NCBI GenBank assembly: GCA_019914945.1
Contig: CM034110.1
Span: 4,729,808 to 4,793,807, forward strand
From: Typha latifolia
Taxonomy: Eukaryota > Streptophyta > Magnoliopsida > Poales > Typhaceae
DNA length: 64,000 nucleotides
Reading direction: 5' to 3'
Shown here: piece after piece, positions 32,759 through 44,100 of the stretch
Layout: every line of letters begins with the position of its first letter
How positions within the stretch are numbered: the stretch's first letter is position 1
The notes under the pieces: generated by a model
What the model was told of the DNA's origin: nothing
Seen by the model: only the letters and a program-made list of their open reading frames with translations
The model's database searches: none
Translations under genes and position numbers: made by a program

Positions 32759-33667
32759 TTAAAGAACATGGTAAAGCTTAGATGGCTTCAACCCATCCGT
32801 GACATTAAAATACTTCAAAGTTCTTGCCCACCATGAGTTATTCTTCAGCAGGTGCACGGCAATGGTGTCCGGAACCAACTCATGCCTGAAACAATTGCTC
32901 GGATAAGATCCCTTATAATCGTACATATCCGGCTCTGTGCCATGCCTATTCTTCCCCTTATTCCCCATGCTAAGCCACTTCCCAACCATCATATCCTCCG
33001 GCCCGATCGACTCATTCCGGGCTATCTCCGACGTTGCAATCCACTCTACCAAGTCCCAAGACAATATATACCCCATTCCTGTCATGAATGGTGCCGGAAA
33101 TGGAGGAAAATTCTCTCCATCACACGGAATAATAAGCCCGTAGTACATATCCTCCCTCGACTTATTCTTCAATGACTCGACCAAGTTATCGAGACGGAAG
33201 TAGGTGTCGTCGTCCATCTTCATCACGTAGTCGTAACGCCGGTCGTCGAATAATTCTGGAAGGCTAGAGAAGTAGTCGTAGGTCTTGCCGAAGTTCATGC
33301 TCTCGGTGCAGTTGAGGATTATGATGTCGTCGTACCGCATGATCTCGAGGGAGACGACGAGAGATTGCTCCTGGTTTGTTAGCTTACAGAAGACGAAGCG
33401 GATGTCGATGTCGGCGGTGAGGCTGGATTGGAGAGAGTAGACAAGACGAAGCAGATGGCGGCGCTCGAAGTTGTCCGGATGAGTGAGGATTCCGATCAAG
33501 AGGCGAAAATCGGGTTTCACAGTGACTGGACCTACGAAGTCTGTGACAGACGGGTGGTCAAAGGAGATGGAGATGGAAGTAGTTCTGAGTAGAAGGTATG
33601 TTAGAAAAGGCAGTAGAAGAACAACGAGGGAGATGGTGGAAGGAGATTGTTTGCAGATAGAAGACAT
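32759..33667 (-). CDS. GT31-family beta-1,3-galactosyltransferase-like protein
   Basis: An intact single-exon gene of 302 residues. A hydrophobic segment (residues 11-29, TISLVVLLLPFLTYLLLRT) predicts a type II membrane protein of the Golgi. The catalytic domain follows: FRLLIGILTHPDNFERRHLL (54-73, the R-R motif of GT31), the acidic MKMDDDTYF motif (149-157) that binds the metal and nucleotide sugar, FMTGMGYILSWDLV (194-207), and GPEDMMVGKWLS (222-233). Four or five N-x-S/T sites are present (such as NCT119, NKS168, NES218). By family it would transfer galactose or a related sugar from a UDP donor to glycans, possibly arabinogalactan-protein chains; the acceptor cannot be told. It is shorter than many plant GT31 enzymes and has no galectin or DUF4094 domain. 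A copia RNase H tail abuts its start codon (33664-33755), so its promoter may be disturbed. Confidence 0.85.
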   Translation of the reverse strand: MSSICKQSPSTISLVVLLLPFLTYLLLRTTSISISFDHPSVTDFVGPVTVKPDFRLLIGILTHPDNFERRHLLRLVYSLQSSLTADIDIRFVFCKLTNQEQSLVVSLEIMRYDDIIILNCTESMNFGKTYDYFSSLPELFDDRRYDYVMKMDDDTYFRLDNLVESLKNKSREDMYYGLIIPCDGENFPPFPAPFMTGMGYILSWDLVEWIATSEIARNESIGPEDMMVGKWLSMGNKGKNRHGTEPDMYDYKGSYPSNCFRHELVPDTIAVHLLKNNSWWARTLKYFNVTDGLKPSKLYHVL

Positions 33668-33755
33668 CCTCTTTCACTTCATGAAAACTGGCTATAAGGT
33701 TGATATGCTCACCAAACCATTAGCTCTTAAAGAATCAATTAAGAAGTGCACTTGA
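33640..33755 (+). pseudogene. Copia RNase H C-terminal remnant
   Basis: The plus strand reads IEDILFHFMKTGYKVDMLTK followed by PL, the end of the copia RNase H domain, where (A)DMLTKPL is the conserved terminal motif. A stop follows at about 33753. It directly abuts and slightly overlaps, on the opposite strand, the first codons of the GT31 gene. Confidence 0.5.
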
Positions 33756-34240
33756 TATATTTTGGACTTGGTGAAGAAGATATCTGATCTTTCCTGATTC
33801 GCTTTTCTTTCTTTTTAATTAGGTAAATGAAGCTTTTGCTTGGTCTTCTATTTGAAAATGCCTAAGTGAATATATATAAAGTTTCTTGTGGAGAGAGATG
33901 TATTGAAGTCTACTAAGTTGCTTGTGGAGAGAGAAGTACTTGATATATAATAAGTTTTGGACTTGGTGAATGGTGAAGGTCCTGAAGGAGATATTTCGAC
34001 TTATTAATTAACATTGAAAAATGCTACTAATTAAGTTAATTACTTATTAGTTGCTATGGATAATGACAGCTAGTTGCTTGGTCTTCTATTTATAAAACAA
34101 ACCATGTGAATCTTCCTCTTCTGTGTAGAATCAAATGAGGGTTAAGAAAATCTCTTTTTTTAATGTGTAAAGACTAAAATTCATTCATAGTTTAAATCAC
34201 AGTACATTTCAGTCTATTCCATAGAATTACAATCTCAAAT
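33756..34240. other. Intergenic DNA with a diverged short duplication
   Basis: Related segments recur: ttttggacttggtgaa at about 33760 and 33954, and gcttggtcttctattt at about 33837 and 34076. They look like the tail and LTR debris of the copia fragment at 33640-33755. No gene seen. Confidence 0.35.
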
Positions 34241-34289
34241 AGCTAGAATGGCTAGGGGGGAGGGGGGGATGTACTTTTCTCAAAAAACA

Positions 34290-35145
34290 AACTAGAAGGG
34301 TTGGATGGATAACCCAATTGACCTCTTTCAAAATACCAGTAATGCTCTAGGCCATCCTGGAAGGTATCTATCTTATATCCACGTTCTGTGAGGACATGGA
34401 TAAGTGGATCTTCGTTGACTACTAAGCGACAGTCCTCGCAATCAACGACGATAATTCAAAGTTAGACTGGTCTGCTCACCGCTTCTTCACAAGTATAGGA
34501 GGTTGATCTCTCTGAACTCTTCTATTATGATAGGCTTTACAAGTCAATCCAAACGTGTTGGACCAAATCTGAAACTTTTTTTGTGGACCTTCCTTAAAAA
34601 AATACCATTAATGCTATTAACCACCATGGCCAAGTCACTGAAAATCCACTACCTTCCTTTGACATCCATCTCGCTGAGCATCACCAGACCCATTAATATA
34701 GCCTGAGCTTCCCCATGTAATGGTTTTTTTACACTGATGAGTGAAGACAGATTTAGGTTTTAGGGTCTTTGAAGGATGGAGACTAACTGCTATTCCTATG
34801 CCAGCCACATGAGAACCCCTCCAAGCTCCATCCACCCACATAACGGGATCATCATGTTGAGGTTGTTGGTCTTCCTCTAACCATTAGTTTGGCATGGGTG
34901 ACATGGATCATCCTTTTGAGCTCCGAGACTAACCTTTTAGCTTTTTCCACCATTTTCACTAGTGAAGGGAGATAGCTTCTAAAAACTTTCCAATTCCTTC
35001 TCTGCCAGATACACCACATTACCGTGAACGCATAGTCCCTTAGTTCATTTCCTAAAGTCGAGTTAAGCATATCCAACCACCAATCCAATCTGTTAGCAGT
35101 TTGGTTAAAGCCAAACATCCCTGACAAAGGACCAGTTTATCAACA
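34290..35145 (-). pseudogene. LINE zinc-binding RT and RNase H remnant
   Basis: Minus strand. 35127-34852 encodes the tail of the zf-RVT region (LDWWLDMLNSTLG, then VMWCIWQRRNWKVF). 34841-34635 encodes the start of a LINE RNase H domain (MWVDGAWRGSHVAGIGIAV). After a frameshift the last part (about 34450-34290) encodes DCRLVVNEDPLIHVLTERGY. Stops and shifts make it non-functional. It sits between the GT31 gene and the solo Ty3 LTR. Confidence 0.7.
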
Positions 35146-35179
35146 TATGATCCACCCTTTCTTTCTCACTAAGCTATGA

Positions 35180-35680
35180 AGCACAGACAACTCTCCTAGG
35201 AGGAGGTGTCCGAGTCGGACACGAACACGAACACGCGTTAGACACGTGTTCGACACGGTTAGAAGTATCCTTAATTAAATAAAATAAAATAAAAATATTG
35301 GACATGGGAGGGACACGGCAGGACACGGGCGGGACTAATATTAGTGTTAATGGGTTGGGTTTGGGTCCTTTTTATTAATCCAAATCCAAACCTAAAATTA
35401 ATTTCTCCAAACCCCACCCCTTAGAAGAAATCTCTCACTCTCTCATCCCTAAATCCTCACCTGTAATGAACAAGCTGCTGCAATGGATGAGCACGATGAA
35501 CGGGCGATTGTGACGGCGTGAGCACAATGAGCGCGACGGACGAGTGGGTTGAGCAACTTCTTTGAGACCGGTTGCGATGGACAAGGTTCTCTCTCTCCCT
35601 CCCTCCTTCCCTCCCTTTGTCCCCATAAGCAGACCTCTCTCTCTCTCTCCCTACATACATTTCTTCGCGTCATATTTGTA
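35180..35680. other. Repetitive non-coding segment (GTGTCC/ACACG-rich, then GC-rich)
   Basis: Around 35200-35335 the sequence is built from GGACACG/CGACACG units, resembling the terminal sub-repeats of plant hAT miniature elements, but I found no opposite end. The following GC-rich part and the CTCTCTCC tract (35588-35650) produce overlapping low-complexity frames that I do not accept as genes. Confidence 0.35.
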
Positions 35681-35689
35681 ACGCCCCCC

Positions 35690-37566
35690 GTAGCACGTGC
35701 ATGTGCACGCCCATGCGCCTACACGACACGCGCGACGCATGCACAACGCATGCGACAGGTCGAATGGGGCCCGTCACGCACAGATACACGAGTGATATCA
35801 TTGCCTAGGGTTTAAATACATATGTGTGTCCAGGTGTTTTTCAAGTTTTTCTACTTTCATAATCTTCTAACCAAATCGACAATTGTCTAGCATAATTATT
35901 TTAGATTCATAACTCTTATCTCGTTTACTACTTTTTACCAATTACTCCTAACGTTGCACAATCATAAATAATCTAGCATAAGAATTTAGTATCTATATAT
36001 AGGCTAGTCAGGTAATCATACTATCATTCTACATAACTCAATAATAATACTATTGGATAAAAAAGAATTATTATTACTCAGTAATCGTGTACATTGATTC
36101 TATAATATAAAGAACATTATCATATGTCAAATATTTCATAGACTATTCCAAAATAACGCAATTTATCCGAATCTATCACTACTCATGTGAACTACAACCA
36201 AATAACAATATAATGTCATAATTATCTATGATAATACAATACGATTTAAGTAAATCAGTTATCTCCAAGATCTACTAAATGCATACTCCAATACACAAAT
36301 ATGTTTAATGGGTACTATTGAAACGTAGTAGTAACCTCCTTTATAGTCGTGCACGTGTACAAGTGGCATAATATTATATAGTAGAATAAGCATAATGGAA
36401 CACACATTATTATCATATTTTATGTGCTAACGTACATGTTCATGCCTAATAAATATGCATAAAAATTATGATATGTAAAATCTTACCGAATAACAAAATA
36501 AAATTAGCATGCATGATATGGAACAATAATAGTAAGAAGAACGTATGCACATGTATGATATAAATGTGATGATGTCATAAAGTAAGTTATTTCATTCTCT
36601 ATACTACTCTTAGATTATAGAAGTTTCACTTGCATAAACCATTTTCTTGATACTAATTGCCACTACGCCATGGGATCATTCTCATAGAGTATGGAGTCTA
36701 TCTCGATAAGGAAAGTAAATAAAAAGCATAAACACAATATTCTTATCACTAATTAGTTAAATAATCTTATTGACGTTCACTATAGGCTTGGGTAAGTCTA
36801 TCTCATAATTCCTACCTCTATTAATTAGATAGAGCTGGCATAGTTATACTAATGCATAACATGTTGTTAAACATAATAAAAAAAATATTCTCCTCAAATT
36901 ATCGCCAAAATCGCTATTATCAAATTTACAGAAGATCGCATAAATAACATTTAATTAATAAGCTTCGTTAAATAATGCAACTTGCTTGCCCGGCCGGTGG
37001 GGAAGACAATGATCGCCCACTGACAGCAAAAACCCAATCGATGGGAGGGGAAGAGCTGTCGGTGAACCCGGCCGTCGGCAAACCCTATTGACCCCACCAA
37101 CATGCTCCCCTTGGCAAACAAAAGCTAGTAAAGGGGAAGCCCAGCTGCCAAAGTTAAGGGGACGCCCGACGGCTCTGGACCGACACGGCAAGGCACGAGG
37201 CCAACGTGAGCATCCTCATGAAGAGGGGAAGCTCACCAGACCAACGCGGCAAGGCACGAGACCGCTCGCCGGCTAGATCACGGTAAGACCGAGAGGAGGA
37301 CAAAATTGGAGAAAACCCCAAAGTAACAAATCAAACTTACCTAGAGGATGAGAGAGCTTCGGTGCTTTGATCCAAGGGGGTCGGTAGTTCTGGCGGTGTT
37401 TCAACGTGGCGGGAAGAAAGGGGGAAAAGACTACTAGCGGGGAGAAGAAAGAAGAAAGAAGAAAAAGAAAAAAAGGAAAGAGAAGAAAAAAAAGAAAAAG
37501 AGGGGGAAGAGAGGAAAAAGGGTGCGTGTCGGGCACGTGCCAATTTTTTTTTTTGTGGATGTTACG
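35690..37566 (-). repeat. Apparent solo LTR of the Ty3 (Tekay-like) family, 1.9 kb
   Basis: In minus orientation it starts at a (T/C)GTAACATCC string next to a poly-A (RC of 37540-37566), passes a GC-rich segment (36.95-37.5 kb), and ends in GGGGGGCGTTACA at 35690. 36310-36930 is homologous to 19780-20390 of the plus-strand LTR; 35690-35790 is homologous to 18088-18200. No primer-binding site or polypurine tract lies outside either end, so it is a solo LTR. I could not define the target duplication. Confidence 0.65.
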
Positions 37567-38830
37567 AAATATGTACCCATTTTGGGGCCCAAAGCTAATG
37601 AGAAGTTTAGCACTTATATACCGTACTAATATTTTTCAAATATTCAATATAGTACTAAACTTTCTTTTATTTATTTTCATTGTCATAATGCCCACTTTAA
37701 AGCCAATTTTTATTCACTTCTCTTTATAGATTTAAATAAATAAATATATGACATTAAAGTACTCATTGAGCTCTTTTAATTCCACCATTAATCCATCATT
37801 AATAATGTGTAGACCCCACTAAAAAATGAGCTCAAAATTAATAAAATATTCAGGTCAAATATATGATATTTTCAACATATAGTAGGCAAATCAAAGTAGA
37901 AATTAAGAAATAATTATAGATTTATATGAGTAAAACTTAGAATTCTGATCTGTGAGGCGTGTTGAGGAATGTAAATGTATGTCTAGTTGATGAGAAGTAA
38001 GGAAAAACAAAGTGATAAAATTTTAAAAGTCTAATCATTTACTATGTTTGGATAAAGGATATAGACCGAAAAGTGAGCTTCTTCGTTCCAATAAAATTAC
38101 AAACTTTCATAATTTTAGCTTATTTTACTTCCTCTCCGTATGTGCTATAATTATCCAATTTTATTATATAAATTTAAGTTTCACTAAACACTAATAAGTC
38201 ATGAATATACCAGAATTGGTTTTAATTACTAAATTGTTTCCATCTCTTTCACTCACAAACTGTGAGGGCTTTTTTATATTGTTCGCAAATGAACTCTGAA
38301 AACTAAACACATCCAAAGTTGTAATCACTCTCAATGAGTTTGATAAATAAAGCTCGTAAAAAAAAAAGAAATGAGAGAAAAATTAGAAACTTGTTAAGTG
38401 ATAAATGAAGCTCATAAACTTGTTTTTTTTTTATATATATTTCTTTGAAATTCTCATTTCAAAATAAGGTATGAATCTTCTTTAATAAGCTTGAGAGGTT
38501 TTTATTTTTTCATTTGAGAGAGTCAGATTCATCCCAGATTTTAGTCTTTAACTTTTGGCATCTCTTTGACAAATCAAACCATCCAATTTAACTTGATAGA
38601 TGAAGTAAACATGTGTATCTTTGAAGTATCTTTTCAACATTATAAGAATCACATTGAAAATTTATTTGGTCAAAAAGCTGCAATTAGAAAAGTATATCTG
38701 TCTCTAGACCGTGTCACTCTAGGAATAGGTTATTTATATGTTCACTTGTAATCTAAAATAGTAGTATAATAATTATGTTTAAAGAAAAAAATTATATTTT
38801 ATTTTTTATAAAATATGAAAATACCTAGTG
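37567..38830. other. AT-rich intergenic DNA, no gene seen
   Basis: Only short frames and homopolymer runs. The 61-codon frame at 38566-38751 matches nothing I know. Confidence 0.45.
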
Positions 38831-38834
38831 ATGT

Positions 38835-38970
38835 ATTATATTCTATGTATGTGTATATGCATTATCATTATGTATGTATGCAATATCTTGTAAGGCATCA
38901 CTGTGTGTGTAATGCTTGAGAGGTTATCGTTATGTGCGTAATAGAAGTATATATTAACACTTTCTATTTA
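38835..38970. repeat. 30-bp minisatellite, first part
   Basis: Four or five degenerate units of about 30 bp built on TATGTATGTATGCAAT...ATCATT. They resemble the units at 39366-39573 and appear to be the same array, interrupted at about 38970-39340. Confidence 0.5.
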
Positions 38971-39340
38971 CACAAAAGCTACATATTTGTTCTTTATTAT
39001 ATTATTGTAGACCAGGCTAAGGTGAATTTATTTATAGTGATGGTGGTGGGTGGTTCGAGGGGGTTCGACGGAGAAAGAGGTAGAGAGGATGGTATCTAGA
39101 GGATAGAAACGAAATGAAAAATAGAGATGACAATGGCGTCGGGGTAGAACCGATACTTGGAGAGAGAGGATGGAGTAGGTGGTCCGGTCCTAAAGAGGAC
39201 GGGGGTCGACGGATGAGAGGGTTCCATAGTCAAGGAGGAAAGGGTTGTGTCGGCGTTGGTTATTGTTCATCGATTACTATTCACTTGATCATGACATTGC
39301 ATACTATTCATTGATGGGATGGATAAACTAACTTTATATA
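38971..39340. other. GC-richer insert splitting the minisatellite
   Basis: About 370 bp with ggtggtgggtgg and gagagagaggatgg runs and a 66-codon low-complexity frame (39114-39314). No domain recognised. No clear terminal repeats were found. Confidence 0.35.
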
Positions 39341-39365
39341 TGTACTGATTATATATTATCATTAT

Positions 39366-39573
39366 CTATATACATAATAACTACATTGTCATTAGCTATA
39401 TATGCAATAGCTACATATTAATATTCTATGTATATAGTGAATAAATATTTATAATCTATGTATATAATGACTAGATATAAACATTCTCTATGGAGACAAT
39501 TATTATATATTAACATTTTTTATATGTATAATGACTATATATTAACGTTTTATGGATGCAATGAGCAGATATG
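39366..39573. repeat. 30-bp minisatellite, second part
   Basis: Seven adjacent units of 30 bp (two of 31-32) of the type CTATGTATATAATGACTA followed by ATATTAACATT. Unit starts at 39366, 39396, 39426, 39456 and 39486 are exact. Confidence 0.8.
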
Positions 39574-39909
39574 TGGAAAAATTAAGTGATGAGAGATAGA
39601 TTTTGAAATAAGTTTAGTCAAACCAAGAGTAAAAATTTAAATTTGGATAAAAATATTTCTAAATTAAAATAGGGATAATCTAATGTGCACTCTCTAATCT
39701 GAAATATTATACTCGAATGTTGAATAAAAAGTGAACGGAGCTAAACCCAATCCAAATGTTTAAGCCTAATATGGAAAGAGAAATAATGAGGATTTAATGA
39801 AGGGAAAGGAGGAGGAAAAGGGAGGTGGACAGCAGATCGAGGAGCTTAGATTGGGAGTCCAATGGGAACCAGCAAATCGAGGGACCGACAGAGCTCTTTG
39901 AGCAGCCTA

Positions 39910-40115
39910 CTGTGACTTCAGACTAGATTCATGCTAAGTCCCAGAATAGAGTTAAGAGTTTGGTGGTGCTCCCACATCTCACGGATAAGGATTAAGCCAT
40001 CAACTCTCTCAATTGTAGGCATTAAATACTTACCAACAAACTTATCCAGCGTCTCTTTCCTTGTAGACAAACGTCTTAGGCTGGCCCATTTAAAAATACT
40101 TAGACATAGCAAGAA
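39910..40115 (-). pseudogene. Possible LINE zf-RVT remnant
   Basis: Minus-strand frame with FKWASLRRLSTRKETLDKFV, which resembles the W..L..RLsTRd.L..F pattern of the zinc-binding RT region of plant LINEs. No other LINE motif lies nearby, so confidence is low. Confidence 0.3.
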
Positions 40116-40149
40116 GTTGAGTTTTTGGCAGGTATTCTGCTGTTTTTGA

Positions 40150-41154
40150 CCAAACTAGTACTAGTACTGTTTTAAATTTAATTCATCAAAGCATATTACT
40201 CTAGGCACTGTAGCTCTAAAGGAACATTGAAACTTTTGGCGTCTCTATTGTACGGTAAAACACTTAAAAATGTGGCGTTTTTACTTGTAAGGAAAATGGT
40301 CAAAATTTAAGCATTTTTTCATACAAATCGGCTAAGGAAACTTTCTTTTTCAACTAAAAGGCTTGTCTGATGAGTGTTATTTTTAAAAAAAATCTTAAAC
40401 GCCGAAATTTTTAGCATTTTTATTATGGCACAGTGTTTCAGACCCCTTTTTAGTAATAAATTTAAGGAGTGATCTATTTTAGTAAATTAAAGACTAGTTC
40501 GGTCAAAAACTCGATATCCACTTCTATCTAAATTAATTTAAAATTTAAATACGAATTTGGATGAATTTTACCTTGCCTACAAGCTGCTTTCCTTAATAAT
40601 CTACTACTAGTTTTCATGGCCTATTTCGGGTATTGACGACACGTAGAATGGGACTCTCTATATCAAACTTTGGAATGAATGATTTGATTACTTAATATTC
40701 GATTCTTTGTTCAACTTCCATTGGAATGCATTTATGCAATTTTTCAGAATTTCCTATTTCATAATCATTCATATTTCCTAATAAACACTAATAATATAAA
40801 TATATTATATGATACGGATTCGTATCGTGATTAATCGTTTGATTAAATCGGTCTATTTTCGGCGTCGTATACAAAATTAGCAGCTTCGTATCAAAGTCAT
40901 TATCGAAATCGTCACCATCATCAATATCGACATTTTAGTACCGGAAAGGAAATCCAAGAATTTGGGCCGGCATATTTCGACATTCCATCTGTTTGGATAA
41001 ATAAATTATTCCTGCAGAGGCACCCTTCCCATTAGCTCCAAAATCATACAAGAGTTAAAAGCAACAGACAAAAATTTCAAATCTAAAACCCATTTCCAAT
41101 CCCCATTCAATTCCAGGACACAATCCCCAGGCCGATTCCATTCTCTTGGAGACG
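40150..41154. other. 5' flank of the alpha-mannosidase gene
   Basis: About 1 kb of AT-rich DNA upstream of the start codon. No convincing TATA box is visible within 200 bases; the last 100 bases are A- and C-rich, as in plant 5' leaders. Confidence 0.4.
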
Positions 41155-44100
41155 ATGAGCTCCATGGAGTTGGTAATCTTCTTCATCTCCCTCGTCGTTA
41201 CTTGTTCCCCTAGCTTTGCTACTGCCGCTTACATCAGCTACAACACGAGCGCCGGAATTGTCTCCGGCAAGCTTAACGTGCACTTGGTCCCGCATTCCCA
41301 CGACGATGTTGGATGGCTCAAGACCATCGACCAGTACTACGTTGGGTCCAACAACAGCATCCAGGTTGGTAGTTTTAGAGGCACTGAGATGCTTCCTTTT
41401 AGTGGAGATTTGAGTGAATTTTATCTGGTTGTTGTATAGGGTGCTTGTGTTATGAACGTGCTGGATTCGGTGGTCGATGCGTTGCGGAAAGACCCGAATC
41501 GAAAATTCGTGTTTGCCGAGCAGGTATGGATGATGATTCCCAATTGGATTTGGTGTGCCATTATAGTAATAATAATTTTTCATGCCTCAAATCAAATGCC
41601 AGTTTGAAGAAATACTCGAAGATTGTAGGCAGTGGTTGATGTTGAAATATAAGCTAGCCCATTTGACTAGTCAATTAGATTAATTGGCTAGTGCAGAATT
41701 TAAGAATAATTAATATTAATTCTCTAGTTTTGAAGTAACTTTTGATCTTCTTGGATTTGTGACAACCTTTTATGTTATCTAAAAATTGGGAAACAAAGAG
41801 TCATGTAGTGAAAGAGTCAAATATGATAAGAGTCAGACGAGTACAAATGTTCAAAAATTCGGATGATTATCCTTAATTTTTAAGATCTACCGCATTGGCT
41901 TTATTTGTATCTTATCTGTATCCATGCTTCATAGATACCAAGGCACTCTTATAGTGAATGATAACTACGTATTTCCTTATTTTCCTTTTTTTTTTTATCA
42001 GTCATTCTTCCTCGCGTATCGAGAATCAAATGAGTTTTCGCCTAAGTAGCCACTTATCTAACAAATTTCTAATTTCCCAATTGAAGGCTTTGACTATAAG
42101 TGCCGTCTAATTAACTAAAATTGAAATTTCATTTCAGAATGTGAGAGTGATTCCTGTACCGTCTGAGTCTAGTCATTTGATGAATTCCTTGATTAAGCTA
42201 ACCTCATTGATGACCTTCTTTTCTGCAAGAATTTCTTTTGGATACTCATCAATATTCAATATCTGTTTCTTCTGAAGCAGGTCCTTCTCCTGCTAGGATT
42301 TGAATCCTGTAATTACATATATTTTTGTCTTGGCATAAGTAATTTGGTAAATGAAAAGTAAATAAAATTAAATATATGTTTTCAATAATTAACTATATGA
42401 ATTTCTTTGTTTTGTTTTCTACAATGTGATTGTGCATTCTCTTTTCTTCTATATGGAAATATATTACTACCATCAGAGCTATTACTATTACTTTCAGACG
42501 GTCGCAAGTTTGTTGAACTAGTAGGAAGACTAAAAACATCCTAGATTTTATGTTAAATCTAGTGACAGCAAATATTTACGGTGTCAAGTTTTCTTACATA
42601 ATAATTTAGTTGTGCAGGAGTGCTCTTGACAGACAGTCACCTCAATAATCTCATAGAAGTTGCTGAAAGTTCTATTTACAGTAAATAACTAAAAACATCA
42701 TATCCTGCTAGGCATGTGATGTGATAAGACATCCCTCAGATTTTCAGGAATCTGTTTGGTACTAAAATGTTCTATTTGACTGTCAACATATGTTCGCTAA
42801 ACTAAATGATTCTCTGCTTTTTGTTTACTTATGGACTGCCAAACTTGCTTAGTTCCAAGTGATCAGCCTTTTGCTACTATTTTAAGGCATTCTTCCAAAG
42901 GTGGTGGGTGGAGCAAAATGAGAAAATTCAAGACATGGTCAAGAAGCTTGTGGATTCTGGTCAGCTGGAGTTCATGTACACAACTTTTTCTGTTTATCCT
43001 TTACTTTAAACCATGCATGTCACCTATTAATTTATGAAGTTACCATTTAACTGCATTTCAGAAATGGAGGTTGGTGTATGCATGATGAAGCTACCGTCCA
43101 TTACATTGATATGATTGATCAAACAACACTTGGTCACCGTATGATCAAGACTCAGTTCAACAAGGTTCCTCGAGTTGGTTGGCAGATAGATCCTTTTGGG
43201 CATTCCGCTGTGCAAGGTTACTTACTTGGAGCAGAGGTTACATATAACTCTCTTCTCTTGACATAAGGATGTAGATTTACTGCTAAGATACGCATTATCC
43301 TCTTCTTTTAGTTTAAGTTACATTCACTCTAATTCTGTCATAAATTTCTACCTGTGATGCAAAATTTCATGAGATATTTAAACTTGGTATTTATGGTGAA
43401 ATCAAGGTTATCTAGGCTAACATTGTAATCTTGTTAGTTATATCAAGAATTTGTCTACGTAGCCAATGCCTGTCTTATCATGCCACTTGCAAACTATCAA
43501 ATTGACTAGCATGGCTGCGTATAGAGGCTCTAAAGTTTGTAGAAATATTTTAATGTCAAGATCAGGGGTTGCCATGCCTGTGGCACAGACCGTCCGGTAC
43601 GTGCCGCCACACTTGTTGACTGTGCTGCAAGATAGGACAGCTCCACCACTAGCACCATGCAAGAAAGGGAGAGAAAAAGAGGAGAGAGGGAGACTAGCTG
43701 TGCCAAGCCATCATCGTTGTTCTCTCTTCATTGCCATGCCCGAGCCCAAAGTAGATTTTTTACTTTTTTATTTTTGACCCGCTAAGCCCATCTTCTCCAT
43801 CTCTCTATCTCCTACTAGGGCATGACTGGCGATGTGGAGAGATCAATGACGATGAGGAGAGAGGAGTGATGCCGTTAATCGCCTATAGGACTACTACACA
43901 GTGATGAATTGCTGCTAGGTGAGGTGCCGCATGACACCTCTCATGCCACATGCTAGTCAAGTGCCGACACAATCTGTGCTGGTAGGCACGTCAATCCTTG
44001 ATCAAGATGGACTTGTTTTATTGTAAGATTTCTTAAAAATAATGGGAAATATTTAGAATTTAAGCAACCATGAAATAACTTAATACTATAGAGTAATGTA

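Noticed and set aside
32852..33175. Plus-strand frames opposite the GT31 gene
   Set aside because: The minus strand carries conserved GT31 motifs over the whole length; these frames are shadows.
35435..35815. Frames over a CTCTCTCC tract and GC-rich DNA
   Set aside because: Low-complexity, overlapping on both strands, and immediately next to or inside a Ty3 LTR.
36955..37543. Frames in the GC-rich part of the solo LTR
   Set aside because: Lys/Glu-rich or Phe/Ser-rich translations of a purine/pyrimidine tract inside an LTR.
41146..41154. An earlier in-frame start (TTG) for the mannosidase
   Set aside because: TTG at 41146 is not a plausible plant nuclear start; the ATG at 41155 gives a good signal peptide.
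41107..41583. 158-codon minus-strand frame over mannosidase exons 1 and 2
   Set aside because: The plus strand encodes the conserved HSHDDVGW and signal peptide with proper splice sites; the minus frame is a shadow.
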